Of a stretch of 64,000 nt of DNA, positions 42,658 through 52,171 are shown piece by piece. Position numbers and translations under genes: made by a program. The DNA is from JBBTCX01 sp964494205 (lineage in GTDB: Bacteria; Planctomycetota; Phycisphaerae; UBA1845). The stretch covers positions 62,001 to 126,000 of the forward strand of contig CAZBRD010000007.1 in the NCBI GenBank assembly GCA_964494205.1. The letters run 5' to 3'. The notes under the pieces were generated by a model, which worked only from the letters and a program-made list of their open reading frames with translations, did no database searches and was not told the DNA's origin. How positions within the stretch are numbered: the first letter of the stretch is position 1; each line of letters starts with the position of its first letter.

Positions 42658-44172
42658 TCAGAAGTTGGCCCACCGGATGGCCTTCATCGCGAGGTAGTAT
42701 CGATAAAGCCAAAGGACGCAAAGTATCGCGTTGCCTATGAACATCAGGAGCGTTTCGGGCGGTTCACCCACTAGCGCTCTCGAGAACTCCTCGCCAAAGC
42801 TCTCGGTGATCCAGGCGCCAAAGATTATGAAACTGGTAACAAGAGTTCCATTGAAGCAGCAGAACAGCCATAGGTAGACCGTTTCGTAAGCCAGCACTTT
42901 GCGTGACCAACGCGGATCGGGCAACGACTTGCGAATCAACCACCATGTGTATGCGAGAGCCGCCAGCACGCGCTGGACGATCCAAGGGATGATGCTCGCG
43001 AGCAAGAAAACAAGCAGCGCTCCGAGGGCTGCTTCCACGAAGTCTTCTTCTTGAGAGCGCTGGATTGCAGGAGGCCTAGTTCGCAACGAAACAAACATGC
43101 AAGTGAACCCCCAGAGGGCTGCTCCCAATGAGATCAGAAAATAATGGATGCCGCGAAAGTGCTCGGCTTGTGTCTCAGCGCTTCGTACTTCCATGGAAGA
43201 ATAACGTGAGACCATCGAGGTCAGTACTTCATAACTTGTCTTCAGAAAGGTTTGGGTTGTCGGTCCCTGAAACTCCCATGTAGTCGGTCTTCGCACTAGC
43301 CCCGCCGTAAGCGAAATATGGACGTCACGACCGCATTCAGGACAACGGGTGTCCCTGCCTTGGTGCGAAAGGTCGTATCCGCATCCTTCGCACATGGGAG
43401 CGAATTGGGTTGGACTGATCGGTTTCCGTCCTCCGCGCACAGCGCGGCCTGACGCAAAGAAAACCCACAAGACAGCAACCATATTCACGGCTACTGAGAA
43501 GGGAGTGTTCCAAAATGATTGCGCCAAAGATCGCAGCCAAGGAATGATAGGGACTTCGCCAACTGTCATTCGCGCATTCAGGTGGTCAAGCATCGTGATC
43601 GGCACCCAAATCAATGCTTCCACCAGCCACACAAACCCGATGAGAGCGAAAAGGCACTTCCAACCGCGAAAATACGATCGCCAGGCGCTACCGCCTTCGT
43701 GATGGTCGGCCAATCGAAGCCAGGCCAGGAACAGCGTTAGACCAATGGAAATCACTAACACCAGCAAAACGACGACGTCGATGGGGTCGAACTCATTCGG
43801 ATCGTGCATGGAACGAAGGACTTCGAATATGGGGCGCTCTTCCAGAGCCGCATAGACTGTTTTCGCATCTCTGATGGAATATGCCTGACCTTCACCGGTT
43901 CCCGTAAAACTGACCCTGACAGAATCATGCCAGGCCAAGACGAGCAGCACCAGGCAAATAGTCATAGTTACGTGCACATGCAGCACGACGCCGAAGGACC
44001 ACCCAGAAGAGTTAGCGAGTAACGCCCCCGCTTTACTCGGTCGAACGAGGCCGATCCACGGTGCAGCGAAGGTGAGCAGAAGCGAAGTGCGTGGACGACG
44101 CTGTTCAATCGAAGTGGAGTCGACCGCGGTGGGCTGCGATGCATCCACGATTTGAGCTTGTTCGGCGAGCAC
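42658..44172 (-). CDS. Multi-pass membrane protein with internal zinc ribbon, unknown function
   Basis: The 504-aa protein has about eight membrane segments: hydrophobic stretches near VTMTICLVLLVLAW, VVVLLVLVISIGLTLFLAWL, GWKCLFALIGFVWLVEAL, FSVAVNMVAVLWVFFASG, HYFLISLGAALWGFTCMF and others to the end. In the middle, a soluble loop holds MCEGCGYDLSHQGRDTRCPECG, a four-cysteine zinc ribbon seen often in planctomycete membrane proteins. No enzyme motif seen. The start is probably GTG at 44172, without a clear ribosome site. It is the last gene of a minus-strand set with the PilZ-like and TPR genes (gap of 21 bases). Confidence 0.82.
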   Translation of the reverse strand: MLAEQAQIVDASQPTAVDSTSIEQRRPRTSLLLTFAAPWIGLVRPSKAGALLANSSGWSFGVVLHVHVTMTICLVLLVLAWHDSVRVSFTGTGEGQAYSIRDAKTVYAALEERPIFEVLRSMHDPNEFDPIDVVVLLVLVISIGLTLFLAWLRLADHHEGGSAWRSYFRGWKCLFALIGFVWLVEALIWVPITMLDHLNARMTVGEVPIIPWLRSLAQSFWNTPFSVAVNMVAVLWVFFASGRAVRGGRKPISPTQFAPMCEGCGYDLSHQGRDTRCPECGRDVHISLTAGLVRRPTTWEFQGPTTQTFLKTSYEVLTSMVSRYSSMEVRSAETQAEHFRGIHYFLISLGAALWGFTCMFVSLRTRPPAIQRSQEEDFVEAALGALLVFLLASIIPWIVQRVLAALAYTWWLIRKSLPDPRWSRKVLAYETVYLWLFCCFNGTLVTSFIIFGAWITESFGEEFSRALVGEPPETLLMFIGNAILCVLWLYRYYLAMKAIRWANF

Positions 44173-44193
44173 TTTTTTGCAAACTGGCAGTAA

Positions 44194-45231
44194 CTATCTG
44201 AGTTGCTTCAGATCGATTTCGGCTGCGATGTAACCAAACGCGGGCCATTGATCGCCGGCGACAACTTCTTCCAGCGTCTTGATCGCGTCCTCGCGCTTGG
44301 CGCTGTGCAGATACCACTGCGAGAGTCCGTAGCGCAAGGTGGCCTTGTCAACGCCCTTGGCCTTTGGGTCGTTGAGGAACTCCTGCGGCGTGAACGCATT
44401 CTTGTACAGCAGCAGGCAGCGAATGTAGGCGAAATTCTCCGTCACTTTCATACTGCGAGTGATCGGCTTGAGGTAGCGCTCGGCCTCTTGATCCTTGCCC
44501 ATTTTTTTCGCGGTGATGTAAAGCCAATACGACACGGCGACGAGGTTGTCGTCCTTGCCGCCGCAAAACTGAAGGTCCTGAACAAACGCATCGCGGGCGC
44601 CGAAGTAATCGCCGGTCATGTATTTGGCCACACCAAGGTGGTACCAAATGTTGTATTTCAGCGTGGTCAACGGAGTGCCCGAATCATTCGGCTTACCGTC
44701 CTGCTCGACTACGTCGTCCGCTCTGCCTGCGAGTTTGGCGGCCTTTTCGAGATCACTAATCGCCTTGTCGAACTCCCGAATGCTGATGTAGCGGTGGCCG
44801 CGATGGCGATAGAGTGCGGCGTTTTCTGGGTATAGCTCGATGCCTTCGGAATAGACGTCGATCGCCTCGTGCATCCGCCAGAGATAACCCAATCGTCGGC
44901 CAACCCAGATAATACGCTCGGGATCGTTGGGATGTTCACCAAGTTCTTTGCGCGCGGCGGCGAGATCAGCTTCAAGTTTGGCGACGTCATCACCCGGCGG
45001 TGGACCAGTTAAGGGATTTCCGTTCAACGACACGAGCTGCTTTGGCTTCTCGTCTTTCTTGGTTGTCTTGGGAGCTTCCTTGGCGGGGACAACTTGCGCG
45101 GCTGTCGTTTTCGGCGCAGTCATGCTTGCAGGCTGTTGGCAGCCAATCGCCACGCTGAAAGCGAACAATATCACCAAGGGCAATGAGGCAAACGTTACGT
45201 TGTGAGTCTTATTAGAATGAAGTCGTCTCAT
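44194..45231 (-). CDS. TPR-repeat lipoprotein
   Basis: The 345-aa protein has an N-terminal signal with a possible lipobox (VILFAFSVAIGC, Cys at about residue 31). A Lys/Pro/Thr-rich linker follows, then tetratricopeptide repeats: RLGYLWRMHEAIDVYSEGIE, YRHRGHRYISIREFDKAISD, YHLGVAKYMTGDYFGARDAF and LSQWYLHSAKREDAIKTLEE. Such proteins act as scaffolds in the envelope. It starts six bases after the stop of the PilZ-like gene, so the two form an operon. Confidence 0.85.
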   Translation of the reverse strand: MRRLHSNKTHNVTFASLPLVILFAFSVAIGCQQPASMTAPKTTAAQVVPAKEAPKTTKKDEKPKQLVSLNGNPLTGPPPGDDVAKLEADLAAARKELGEHPNDPERIIWVGRRLGYLWRMHEAIDVYSEGIELYPENAALYRHRGHRYISIREFDKAISDLEKAAKLAGRADDVVEQDGKPNDSGTPLTTLKYNIWYHLGVAKYMTGDYFGARDAFVQDLQFCGGKDDNLVAVSYWLYITAKKMGKDQEAERYLKPITRSMKVTENFAYIRCLLLYKNAFTPQEFLNDPKAKGVDKATLRYGLSQWYLHSAKREDAIKTLEEVVAGDQWPAFGYIAAEIDLKQLR

Positions 45232-45237
45232 GACGAC

Positions 45238-45591
45238 TTACGATATGCGAACGGCTGTGGTCCGTAAACGCCGCAACTTGTCTTGCTCGATTGTTACTGA
45301 TGGGACAGCGGGAAGCGCTTCGCAGGCGACTAGACAAAGGTTGGCGTCGTAATCCTCGATTCGGACGACCTTCCACATGGGGTGGAGCTCTCGCGGACTT
45401 TGAAGCTCTACCAATTCGCCGATGTGCGGTTCCGTCGTGCGACCGGCGACAAATGACAAACCTGATTCAGACGAATCACTGATGTAACCTTTGAAGGCGT
45501 GATCCGCGCCACCGGGCCGCCAGGAAATGCGTCCGACGGTTTGGAATCGGCGTTCACTTCTGCGGTCGCGTGCCTGTCTTCGATCGATCAT
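45238..45591 (-). CDS. PilZ-like domain protein (possible c-di-GMP receptor)
   Basis: The 117-aa protein starts at ATG 45591 with GGAG six bases before it. It has an Arg-rich start (IDRRQARDRRSERR) followed by a small beta-barrel with the segment SDSSESGLSFVAG, matching the PilZ RxxxR ... (D/N)xSxxG signature for cyclic-di-GMP. The rest (IGELVELQSPRE, then WKVVRIEDYD) fits a PilZ barrel. It may tie expression or action of the downstream TPR lipoprotein and membrane protein to second-messenger level; that is inference. Confidence 0.78.
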   Translation of the reverse strand: MIDRRQARDRRSERRFQTVGRISWRPGGADHAFKGYISDSSESGLSFVAGRTTEPHIGELVELQSPRELHPMWKVVRIEDYDANLCLVACEALPAVPSVTIEQDKLRRLRTTAVRIS

Positions 45592-45865
45592 ACAAGTCTC
45601 CATCAACTCGAAGGTAACTCAAAGACGTCCCGACCTTGTTGCAAACAACCATCGACCAATGGGAAGTGAATCTTCCTGACCGCGCGAACTAATGGCGGTT
45701 CCCTAAAACGCGATCCCTAACCCTCGCTATCTATCTTGATTTCGGACGAATGGATTGGCCGTCTGAGAAGCAATGACAGTCATTGGTGTATCGCGCGCGT
45801 AAGGACCGAAAAAATGGGGGTGTGAGCGCGTGATACAAAGCTGGCAGGATCGGCGTTTCTAACAG

Positions 45866-46363
45866 CTACTTTTCTTCCTCGACCACCATCGTGGGGCCGA
45901 ACGCGATCAGATACCCTTCCAGCATACGAAGTGTCTTGTTGCGGATCTCGTCGGATTCGAGCTCGCGAAGGTCGTCGATGTCGAGCGGAGTCGCGAAGTA
46001 GAAGAACTGGCCCGCCTCGCGGAAATGTTCGACGGGCGGCTCATCCCAATCGAGTCCCGCGTCGTTGAAGCCCACACCCACGAACTCGGACATGGAATCG
46101 CCTGAGTCTTCGATCATGCTTTCCGCGTCTTCGCTCTTCCATCGGTCGGTCGTGAGGAAACCGATGCGGACCTGCGGAATGAACGGGCGAAGTGCAACTT
46201 CGAGCCAGCACTTGGGAGCCATTTCAAATCGGCTGGCAAACAACGACTGATCGTCGCGGTCATGTCGCTGGATGGGACCGTAGCGTTCATCTGTGGCGGC
46301 TGAGTTTTCGATGTAGTTGCGAAAATCTTCGCACCACCTGCTTTGGTCTTCATTCAACGGCAT
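45866..46363 (-). CDS. Conserved-looking cytosolic protein of unknown function
   Basis: The 165-aa acidic protein has no signal peptide or membrane segment. Readable features include RWCEDFRNYIEN near the start, two beta strands (CWLEVALRPFIPQVRIGFLT) and a C-terminal helix (EIRNKTLRMLEGYLIAF). I do not recognise a family. Codon use and length are consistent with a real gene, and the kinase-fold gene upstream is on the same strand about 90 bases away. Confidence 0.65.
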   Translation of the reverse strand: MPLNEDQSRWCEDFRNYIENSAATDERYGPIQRHDRDDQSLFASRFEMAPKCWLEVALRPFIPQVRIGFLTTDRWKSEDAESMIEDSGDSMSEFVGVGFNDAGLDWDEPPVEHFREAGQFFYFATPLDIDDLRELESDEIRNKTLRMLEGYLIAFGPTMVVEEEK

Positions 46364-46383
46364 GGATCAGGAACTCCCAAGGA

Positions 46384-46401
46384 TCGGGTCTGCGGACCCG
46401 A
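46384..46401. repeat. Small palindromic repeat of the GTAG-led family
   Basis: TCGGGTC-TGCG-GACCCGA forms a 7-bp stem. Read on the minus strand it is preceded by TGTAGG, like the palindromes at 54036 and 54076. It lies between two minus-strand genes; the T-run at 46409-46415 is on the plus-strand side and does not serve them. Confidence 0.6.
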
Positions 46402-46454
46402 CCTACAATTTTTTTGAGTGTCGCATCAGCGGGCGCTACTTACGTTACTACTTT

Positions 46455-47264
46455 TCATTCGACTACGCGGCCGCGCTCGCCGACTTTTTTTCGTGGCTCA
46501 ATGTGGCCCAAAATCCAGCGACGGGCGTTTCGCAGCGGGCGACTGACGACCGCATGCACGTTGACGTACCACGGTTTCCGGTACGACGCTTCCAACTCCT
46601 CCGCTGAAAGTTGATCGGGCCGCGTGCGACGCTGGAGCTTCAGCAGGTGATAGCGATCGCCGTTTTGAAACCAGCGCCGAATTGCGGACATCGGCCAGAG
46701 CTCACCGCCCCACCGCGTTGGAACATACCATGCGATCTGAAAGTCGCAAAGATAGGGTCGACCATTATCGCCGACGATGACGTTCTCACATTTTTCGAGG
46801 TCGACATAAGCAGCGCCGCGAGCGTGGACGGAATCGATGATGGCGCGGAGTCTAATGTGAAAGTCATCGGGAACGCGCTCGCCCTTAACCATGGCGTGGC
46901 CGTCGATGTATTCGCGGATGAAGCCGGTGCGGTCATAACGACCAAAGAACTTGGGAATGCCTTCGAGGCCTGCGAGCCGATTCATGAGCGTCTCTTCGCG
47001 GCGCGCTAGAAATCGGCCGGTCCACCCCATCGGGAAAAGAAAGAGGCTGGCCTGGCGACCGATTTTCAAAATAACGCGGCCTGCGGAACCTTCGTACATG
47101 GCGGTGACAGCGAAGAAGTCGTTCTTGAAGGTACGGACGTGGCAATAGGAAACGCCTGCAACTTCAATTTCCGCCGGCAGTGGTTTCGCACCGAGGGCTT
47201 TGAGGTAGGCAGGGACCTGCTTGACGGTGGCTGAATCATGATCCCTTTTGATTGGTTTGCCCAT
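46455..47264 (-). CDS. Protein-kinase-fold protein (RIO/lipopolysaccharide-kinase-like)
   Basis: The 269-aa protein carries kinase-like signatures: a beta strand with the likely ATP-binding lysine (AGRVILKIGRQ), IREYIDGHAM, then YVDLEKCENVIVGDNG and YLCDFQIAW. These align with the catalytic loop (HxDxxxxN, here V-D-L-E-K-C-E-N, His replaced) and DFG-like motif (CDFQ). It resembles the compact kinases that phosphorylate lipid A-core sugars or unknown small molecules. The start is ATG at 47264 (MGKPIKRD). Which substrate, and whether it is active, cannot be told. Confidence 0.72.
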   Translation of the reverse strand: MGKPIKRDHDSATVKQVPAYLKALGAKPLPAEIEVAGVSYCHVRTFKNDFFAVTAMYEGSAGRVILKIGRQASLFLFPMGWTGRFLARREETLMNRLAGLEGIPKFFGRYDRTGFIREYIDGHAMVKGERVPDDFHIRLRAIIDSVHARGAAYVDLEKCENVIVGDNGRPYLCDFQIAWYVPTRWGGELWPMSAIRRWFQNGDRYHLLKLQRRTRPDQLSAEELEASYRKPWYVNVHAVVSRPLRNARRWILGHIEPRKKVGERGRVVE

Positions 47265-47388
47265 CGCAGAGTTCCTTAGGTGCATTGTAAGTCAGATTGG
47301 ACCGGTCGCCAGCAAGTTAAGGTCGAACAATCCGCGAAGGCGATTGCAACTGAGGTGGCGATTCGAATTGAGGAGCGTTTCAGGACTC

Positions 47389-47422
47389 GCCACGGCCAAG
47401 CTGCGGCTTGACCGTGCCACCC
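47389..47422 (+). repeat. 34-bp hairpin repeat, identical to 13633-13666
   Basis: The sequence and orientation equal the copy at 13633. It lies in the gap upstream of the O-antigen-ligase-like gene. Confidence 0.85.
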
Positions 47423-47532
47423 GCTGGGCGGCGTGCCGACGAGGGGCCAAGCGACTACACTTCGACCGCAACGGTTCGCAATCGCTGGCGTGAGGTTGGA
47501 ACCGCAAGGCTAGTCCGGCGTAGTACTTGTTA

Positions 47533-49911
47533 ATGCGACGAATACTCGAATCAACCGCCCTGCTGTTGCTCATCTTCGTCGTGTGCGTGCGCCCGCTGAT
47601 TTCAGAATCCTATGACTCGTCCAGCAATAGCATTTCCGAGGCGCTGCGTGATGTATCCGATCCGTCGCCGGTTCGCACGCTGGTTTTTGATCTCATCATT
47701 CTTGTTGCAGGTGTCGTGTGGTTGGCATCGCGGGCGATCGACCCTTCAAAGCCCGTGCGTCGGACGGGAATGGGAATTGCTATTCTTATTTGGTTGGTCG
47801 CGGTTTTTCTGTCGTGCTTCGCAGCCGGGAACAAACGGCTGGCGATCAATGCATCGTTTGATTGGCTATGCCTGCTGCTCGTGCCGATGTTGCTCGCGCA
47901 ATTGATGAACAAGCCGTATCATCGATACGTGTTGCTTGCTGCCATCATCGCGTCGGCGGCTGCCCAGACTTTCGCGTGTTTCGATCAATACTTCGTTTCC
48001 TATCAGGACACATGGGAGCATTATCAAGACGTGAAAACGGAGTTCTGGGCGCAGCAAAACGTGCCGCTGGACTCGGAGAAAGTGACGCTGTTTGAAAATC
48101 GAATTCGCGCCCGCGAAGCGCTGGGGTACATGCCGCACAGCAATGCCACGGGATCGTATCTCATGCTTTGCCTGATCCCGCTTGTGGGAATGGCCGCCTC
48201 TTCGTTAATTCGAAGATCGAGGTCGAAGCAGGCACCACCAACCTCTGCGTTCCAAGCAGGTGGAAAGGAGCGGAATTTATGGCCGGCTGCAACTGGAATT
48301 GTGCTAGCCATCGGTATTGGGATCGCAACATTGCTGACGAAAAGTCGCGGGGCGTTGCTCTCCGGGTTCGTCGGATTGTTCTTGTTCGTTGCCTATCGGT
48401 ATGCGAAATCACGACCGACCCGTGAGCAACAGCGCCGCACAGTTATTGCAGTCGTCTTATTTTGTGTTGTGGCAGTTGTAGCACTCGCTTATGTCACCCA
48501 TGTCGGTACGCCCTATACAACGACGCTGCTCTTTCGATGGCAGTACTGGCGATCGACTGTTCCGATGATCTTTGATCATTTCTTATTTGGAGTCGGACGC
48601 GAGAATTTTGGCCGACACTATCTTCATTACAAGGCGATCGACAGCCCCGAAGAGGTGTCCACGCCGCACAATTTCTTGTTGCAGATTGCAGCGGATTTTG
48701 GCGTCATTGGTGTCGTCGCGACGATGGTCATGGTCTATAGCATCATTCGCCTCTTGCGGTATTCAGACAAATGCACCTCGCACGAAAAGAGGGTGGGAGC
48801 CAAAGCTCTCTCCCCCACCAGCAAGAGTGACACCCGTGAATTGTCGGCGGATAGTACTTCGACCAGTGCGCCGCTGGTTCACTTTGGACTTTGGGGTGCG
48901 GTACTGCTTGCACTAGTGGTCGCGACGCGCTTGATCCTTTCCGATTCATCAAATCCAAGCTTTGTGTATTACACCACGATGACCACTGCTCTTTCGTGGG
49001 CGATTGGATTTGTCGTTGCTGCCTTTGTTTGCGCTCGCGGTTTCAGTGCAACCTATGCCGAAACGCGCGGCAGGCTTCTTTCGGGCAGCATCATCCTGTC
49101 GCTCATCGTGTTCATGATTCACGAATTGATCAATTTCGCCCTGTTTGTGCCGGGAACAGCCATTACGTTTTTCGCATTACTCGGGGCAGCACCGAAGGAA
49201 TCGGAGCGTAAGGAATTCCACACTCGTGCGCGTTGGCGCCTTTATCTTGCGACAGCCGCAGCAGTTTTCGCGTTTGCAGTTGGATTTCACGCGATGCCGA
49301 TTATTCGTTGTGACTGGAATCTACAACAGGCGCAAGTTGTCGCGACACAAAATCAGCCGATCGGCGTGCGCATGCAGACGATTGCACATCACTTAACGGT
49401 TGCGGCGAACGACGACTCGCTCGATCCAACCCCGCTGGAACGGCTAGCCGAATTGAAGTTGGCAGAATCGACGATAACCGATCTGCCTGGGGAGAGTCTC
49501 GACGCGGCAATCACTGCGGTCAGCAAAGCGAGAACGCGCGACCCCTATCATTTGAGGCTGGCGCGATTGCAGATACAGATTCAACGAAGGTTGGCTGAGA
49601 TATCCCAGGAGCCACTGCACTATTCCCAACTCTGTTCTATGGGAGCGGCTGCTTTGACGTTGTATCCCAACGATCCGAATGGCTACATTACGTTGGCTGA
49701 CGCACAAGCGGCAGCATTCAAGAATGGTGCCGAGGTAGACGTGGCTCGCAGGGCTATCAAGAATTATGAGCGGGCGCTGGAGTTGGACACGCGACGTTGG
49801 TTCGGCGAGACGATTCGGCGTTTCACCGACCGGCAGAAAGCGGAATTGCAAGCCAAAATCAAGGCGATTCAGGAATTGATCAACGAGCGGGCGGCGAAGC
49901 CAAATGACTGA
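47533..49911 (+). CDS. O-antigen ligase/polymerase-family membrane protein with helical-repeat tail
   Basis: The 792-aa protein has about ten to twelve membrane segments, beginning with LLLLIFVVCVRPLI. The Wzy_C region is recognised from FGVGRENFGRHYLHY and STPHNFLLQIAADFGVIGV, the conserved periplasmic loop and the following segment. It would link or polymerise sugar repeat units at the periplasmic face. The last 200 residues are soluble and have TPR-like helices (SKARTRDPYHLRLARLQIQI, IKNYERALELDTRRWFGETI). The ATG at 47533 lies two codons after a TTG. Its end overlaps larB by eight bases. Confidence 0.85.
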   Translation: MRRILESTALLLLIFVVCVRPLISESYDSSSNSISEALRDVSDPSPVRTLVFDLIILVAGVVWLASRAIDPSKPVRRTGMGIAILIWLVAVFLSCFAAGNKRLAINASFDWLCLLLVPMLLAQLMNKPYHRYVLLAAIIASAAAQTFACFDQYFVSYQDTWEHYQDVKTEFWAQQNVPLDSEKVTLFENRIRAREALGYMPHSNATGSYLMLCLIPLVGMAASSLIRRSRSKQAPPTSAFQAGGKERNLWPAATGIVLAIGIGIATLLTKSRGALLSGFVGLFLFVAYRYAKSRPTREQQRRTVIAVVLFCVVAVVALAYVTHVGTPYTTTLLFRWQYWRSTVPMIFDHFLFGVGRENFGRHYLHYKAIDSPEEVSTPHNFLLQIAADFGVIGVVATMVMVYSIIRLLRYSDKCTSHEKRVGAKALSPTSKSDTRELSADSTSTSAPLVHFGLWGAVLLALVVATRLILSDSSNPSFVYYTTMTTALSWAIGFVVAAFVCARGFSATYAETRGRLLSGSIILSLIVFMIHELINFALFVPGTAITFFALLGAAPKESERKEFHTRARWRLYLATAAAVFAFAVGFHAMPIIRCDWNLQQAQVVATQNQPIGVRMQTIAHHLTVAANDDSLDPTPLERLAELKLAESTITDLPGESLDAAITAVSKARTRDPYHLRLARLQIQIQRRLAEISQEPLHYSQLCSMGAAALTLYPNDPNGYITLADAQAAAFKNGAEVDVARRAIKNYERALELDTRRWFGETIRRFTDRQKAELQAKIKAIQELINERAAKPND

Positions 49912-50668
49912 AGAAACGATCAGAAAGCTGCTCGGTGAAGTGCGCTCCGGCGCGCGATCGATCGACGAGGCGGTTTCCGCATTGCGCGCCATGCCGTTTG
50001 AGGACCTTGGTTTCGCCAAGGTGGATCACCACCGCAACATTCGATGCGGATTTCCGGAGGTCGTATTTGGGCAGGGGAAAACCGTCGAACAGATCGCGAG
50101 CATTTTCGCTCGCTGTGCGGCACAGGGCGGTAACGTGATGGTCACCCGACTTGAGCGAGCGGCTTTCGACGCGATCGCACCGCTATTTCCGAAAGCTCAA
50201 TTTCATGAGCAGGCGCGAATGATCACGCTGCGGCAGAAACCCGCGCGACTGAGCGAGGGCGGTGTGACCATTGTTTCAGCCGGCACAAGCGATCTGCGTG
50301 TGGCGGAGGAAGCACGAGTTACCGCCGAAATGATGGATCAGCAAGTACGAATGATCCACGACGTAGGTGTGGCGGGGATTCATCGATTGCTGGCGCACGC
50401 GCGCGAGTTGCAATCGGCGAGTGTCATCATCGTAGTCGCGGGCATGGATGGCGCGTTGCCCAGCGTCGTCGGTGGATTGGTCGATTGCCCGGTCATCGCG
50501 GTGCCCACGAGCGTCGGCTATGGCGCAAGCTTTGATGGACTGGCTGCGCTGCTGACGATGCTTAATTCGTGCGCGTCGGGCGTGACCGTGGTGAACATCG
50601 ACAACGGGTTCGGCGCGGGGTTTGCGGCTGCAGCGATGCTTCGGCGCATGTACCCGTCATCAAGTTAG
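49904..50668 (+). CDS. larB: LarB, nickel pincer cofactor biosynthesis carboxylase
   Basis: LarB carboxylates nicotinic acid adenine dinucleotide and removes AMP, the first step of the nickel-pincer nucleotide cofactor. The 254-aa protein has the family start (RSIDEAVSALRAMPFEDLGFAKVDHHR), GFPEVVFGQGKTVEQI, and the PurE-like core SAGTSDLRVAEEARVTAEMM, VVAGMDGALPSVVGGL and VPTSVGYGASFDGLAALL. larC and larE are not in the window. The start overlaps the stop of the upstream membrane-protein gene. Confidence 0.93.
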   Translation: MTEETIRKLLGEVRSGARSIDEAVSALRAMPFEDLGFAKVDHHRNIRCGFPEVVFGQGKTVEQIASIFARCAAQGGNVMVTRLERAAFDAIAPLFPKAQFHEQARMITLRQKPARLSEGGVTIVSAGTSDLRVAEEARVTAEMMDQQVRMIHDVGVAGIHRLLAHARELQSASVIIVVAGMDGALPSVVGGLVDCPVIAVPTSVGYGASFDGLAALLTMLNSCASGVTVVNIDNGFGAGFAAAAMLRRMYPSSS

Positions 50669-50777
50669 AGCTAACGTCTCGCATTCGCAGCAACGCAGGA
50701 TTAGAATCAACCAACGGCGAGTCGCTCCTCCGGCGTCATTAGACTCGAATTCAATCGTATCGCGTTTAGGCGTCACT

Positions 50778-51692
50778 ATGCCAATCGAACCAAGCATCAC
50801 GCGCGAGATTTCACCGCTGCCGTCGCGGCGCGACGACGCACACAAAGGTGATGTGGGGCGCATTCTCATCATTGGCGGCCATAACTATGATCCGACACTC
50901 ACGACTCAAACTCGCACGATCATGATTGGAGCGCCTGCCCTCGCCGCCAACGCCGCTCTCCGAAGTGGTGCAGGGCTGGTGCAGATGATGATTCCGGGCC
51001 AACTATGTGCAGCCGCGCTCACCATAGCACCGTGCGCTACGGCGCGCGGGTTAGTCTTTGTCACAGACGAAATCATCGCAGCCATTAACGAATTCCGCGC
51101 GGATGCGATTGCCGTGGGACCGGGACTGGATCAGCCCTATGACTCGAAGGTGCTTCAGCAACTAATGATCCATTTTCCCGGTCCAATGGTCATCGATGCC
51201 GGCGCACTAAACCTGCTCGCCGAAGCAAAACATGCCGCGCCTCCGAACCCCCAGCGAATCGTACTTACACCCCACGTCGGCGAAGCCAAAAGATTGCTGG
51301 CATCGCGTGGGCATGAAGTGGCTATTGATACTACGACCGCGCGCCGCGAGGCCGCATGCTTGCTGGCGGAAGAGTTTCAATGCGTCGTTGTGCTCAAAGG
51401 GCGCGGTACGCTGGTCACCAATGGCGAGCGACTCTATATCAACGACACGGGTAACCCCGGCATGGCCACGGGCGGCACGGGCGATGTACTCACCGGCGTG
51501 ATCGCCGCGCTCCTTGGGCAGAAAATGGAATCGTTTGAAGCTGCGATTCTGGGCGTGTACCTGCACGGATTAGCCGGAGACTTTGCGGCAGAAGAATTGG
51601 GCCGCTTGTCCATGACAGCGCAGGATGTCATCGATTATTTGCCCGATGCCTTTTGTGATCACGAATCAGCCTCGATGAGTTCATCCGATTGA
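50778..51692 (+). CDS. nnrD: ADP/ATP-dependent NAD(P)H-hydrate dehydratase
   Basis: The 304-aa protein matches the YjeF C-terminal (ribokinase-like) domain: HKGDVGRILIIGG near the start, AVGPGLDQ, VIDAGALNLLA, LTPHVGEAKRLL, VVLKGRGTLVTNG and NPGMATGGTGDVLTGVIAALL, which includes the catalytic Asp. It repairs damaged NAD(P)H. It lacks the N-terminal epimerase domain often fused in other bacteria. The start is ATG at 50778; the frame is open further upstream but that part reads as noise. It follows larB by about 110 bases. Confidence 0.93.
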   Translation: MPIEPSITREISPLPSRRDDAHKGDVGRILIIGGHNYDPTLTTQTRTIMIGAPALAANAALRSGAGLVQMMIPGQLCAAALTIAPCATARGLVFVTDEIIAAINEFRADAIAVGPGLDQPYDSKVLQQLMIHFPGPMVIDAGALNLLAEAKHAAPPNPQRIVLTPHVGEAKRLLASRGHEVAIDTTTARREAACLLAEEFQCVVVLKGRGTLVTNGERLYINDTGNPGMATGGTGDVLTGVIAALLGQKMESFEAAILGVYLHGLAGDFAAEELGRLSMTAQDVIDYLPDAFCDHESASMSSSD

Positions 51693-52171
51693 ACGAAACG
51701 CGCTTGCAACACCTCTAACTCTAACCGCTGGTTTCACTTTATCCTGCGTTGAACTTTTGCGAGTATGACTGCTTGAACAATTCGTAAGATTGAAGCGGAC
51801 GACGTTACTCTTTGTTTACCTCAAATTGAATATTCGTCTAACAGAGAATTAATCCTCCAAATTGCGTCGTGAATAACGTGGCATTCTGAGGCTTGCGTCG
51901 CGGCCATCCCGCAACGAATGGTCTAACACTGCGTGACCACGACTATAATTTGTGTTCATCCATTTGATTTTCCTACTCCTCGACATCAATCCTAATAACG
52001 AGCGAATTGTTTCGCAGTGACCGTAACGCGTTGTGATAGTCGCATTCGCTTGAATGGCGAGGCGGTCCGCAAGAGAGTGCGACGATTATTGTAAGGAGTC
52101 TTGGCGAGGCTTAGCGCGGTGCGAGTGACGCGCAAGGCCTCGCGCGCCAGTGTGCAGAAAGGAACGCAGTC
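51693..52171. other. Intergenic region without supportable gene
   Basis: About 480 bases, more A/T-rich than its surroundings in the left half. GTAAGGAG at 52091-52098 looks like a ribosome-binding site, but the frame after it (TTG at 52101) gives a low-quality basic peptide overlapping the next gene. I see no RNA structure or promoter that I can defend. Confidence 0.5.
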
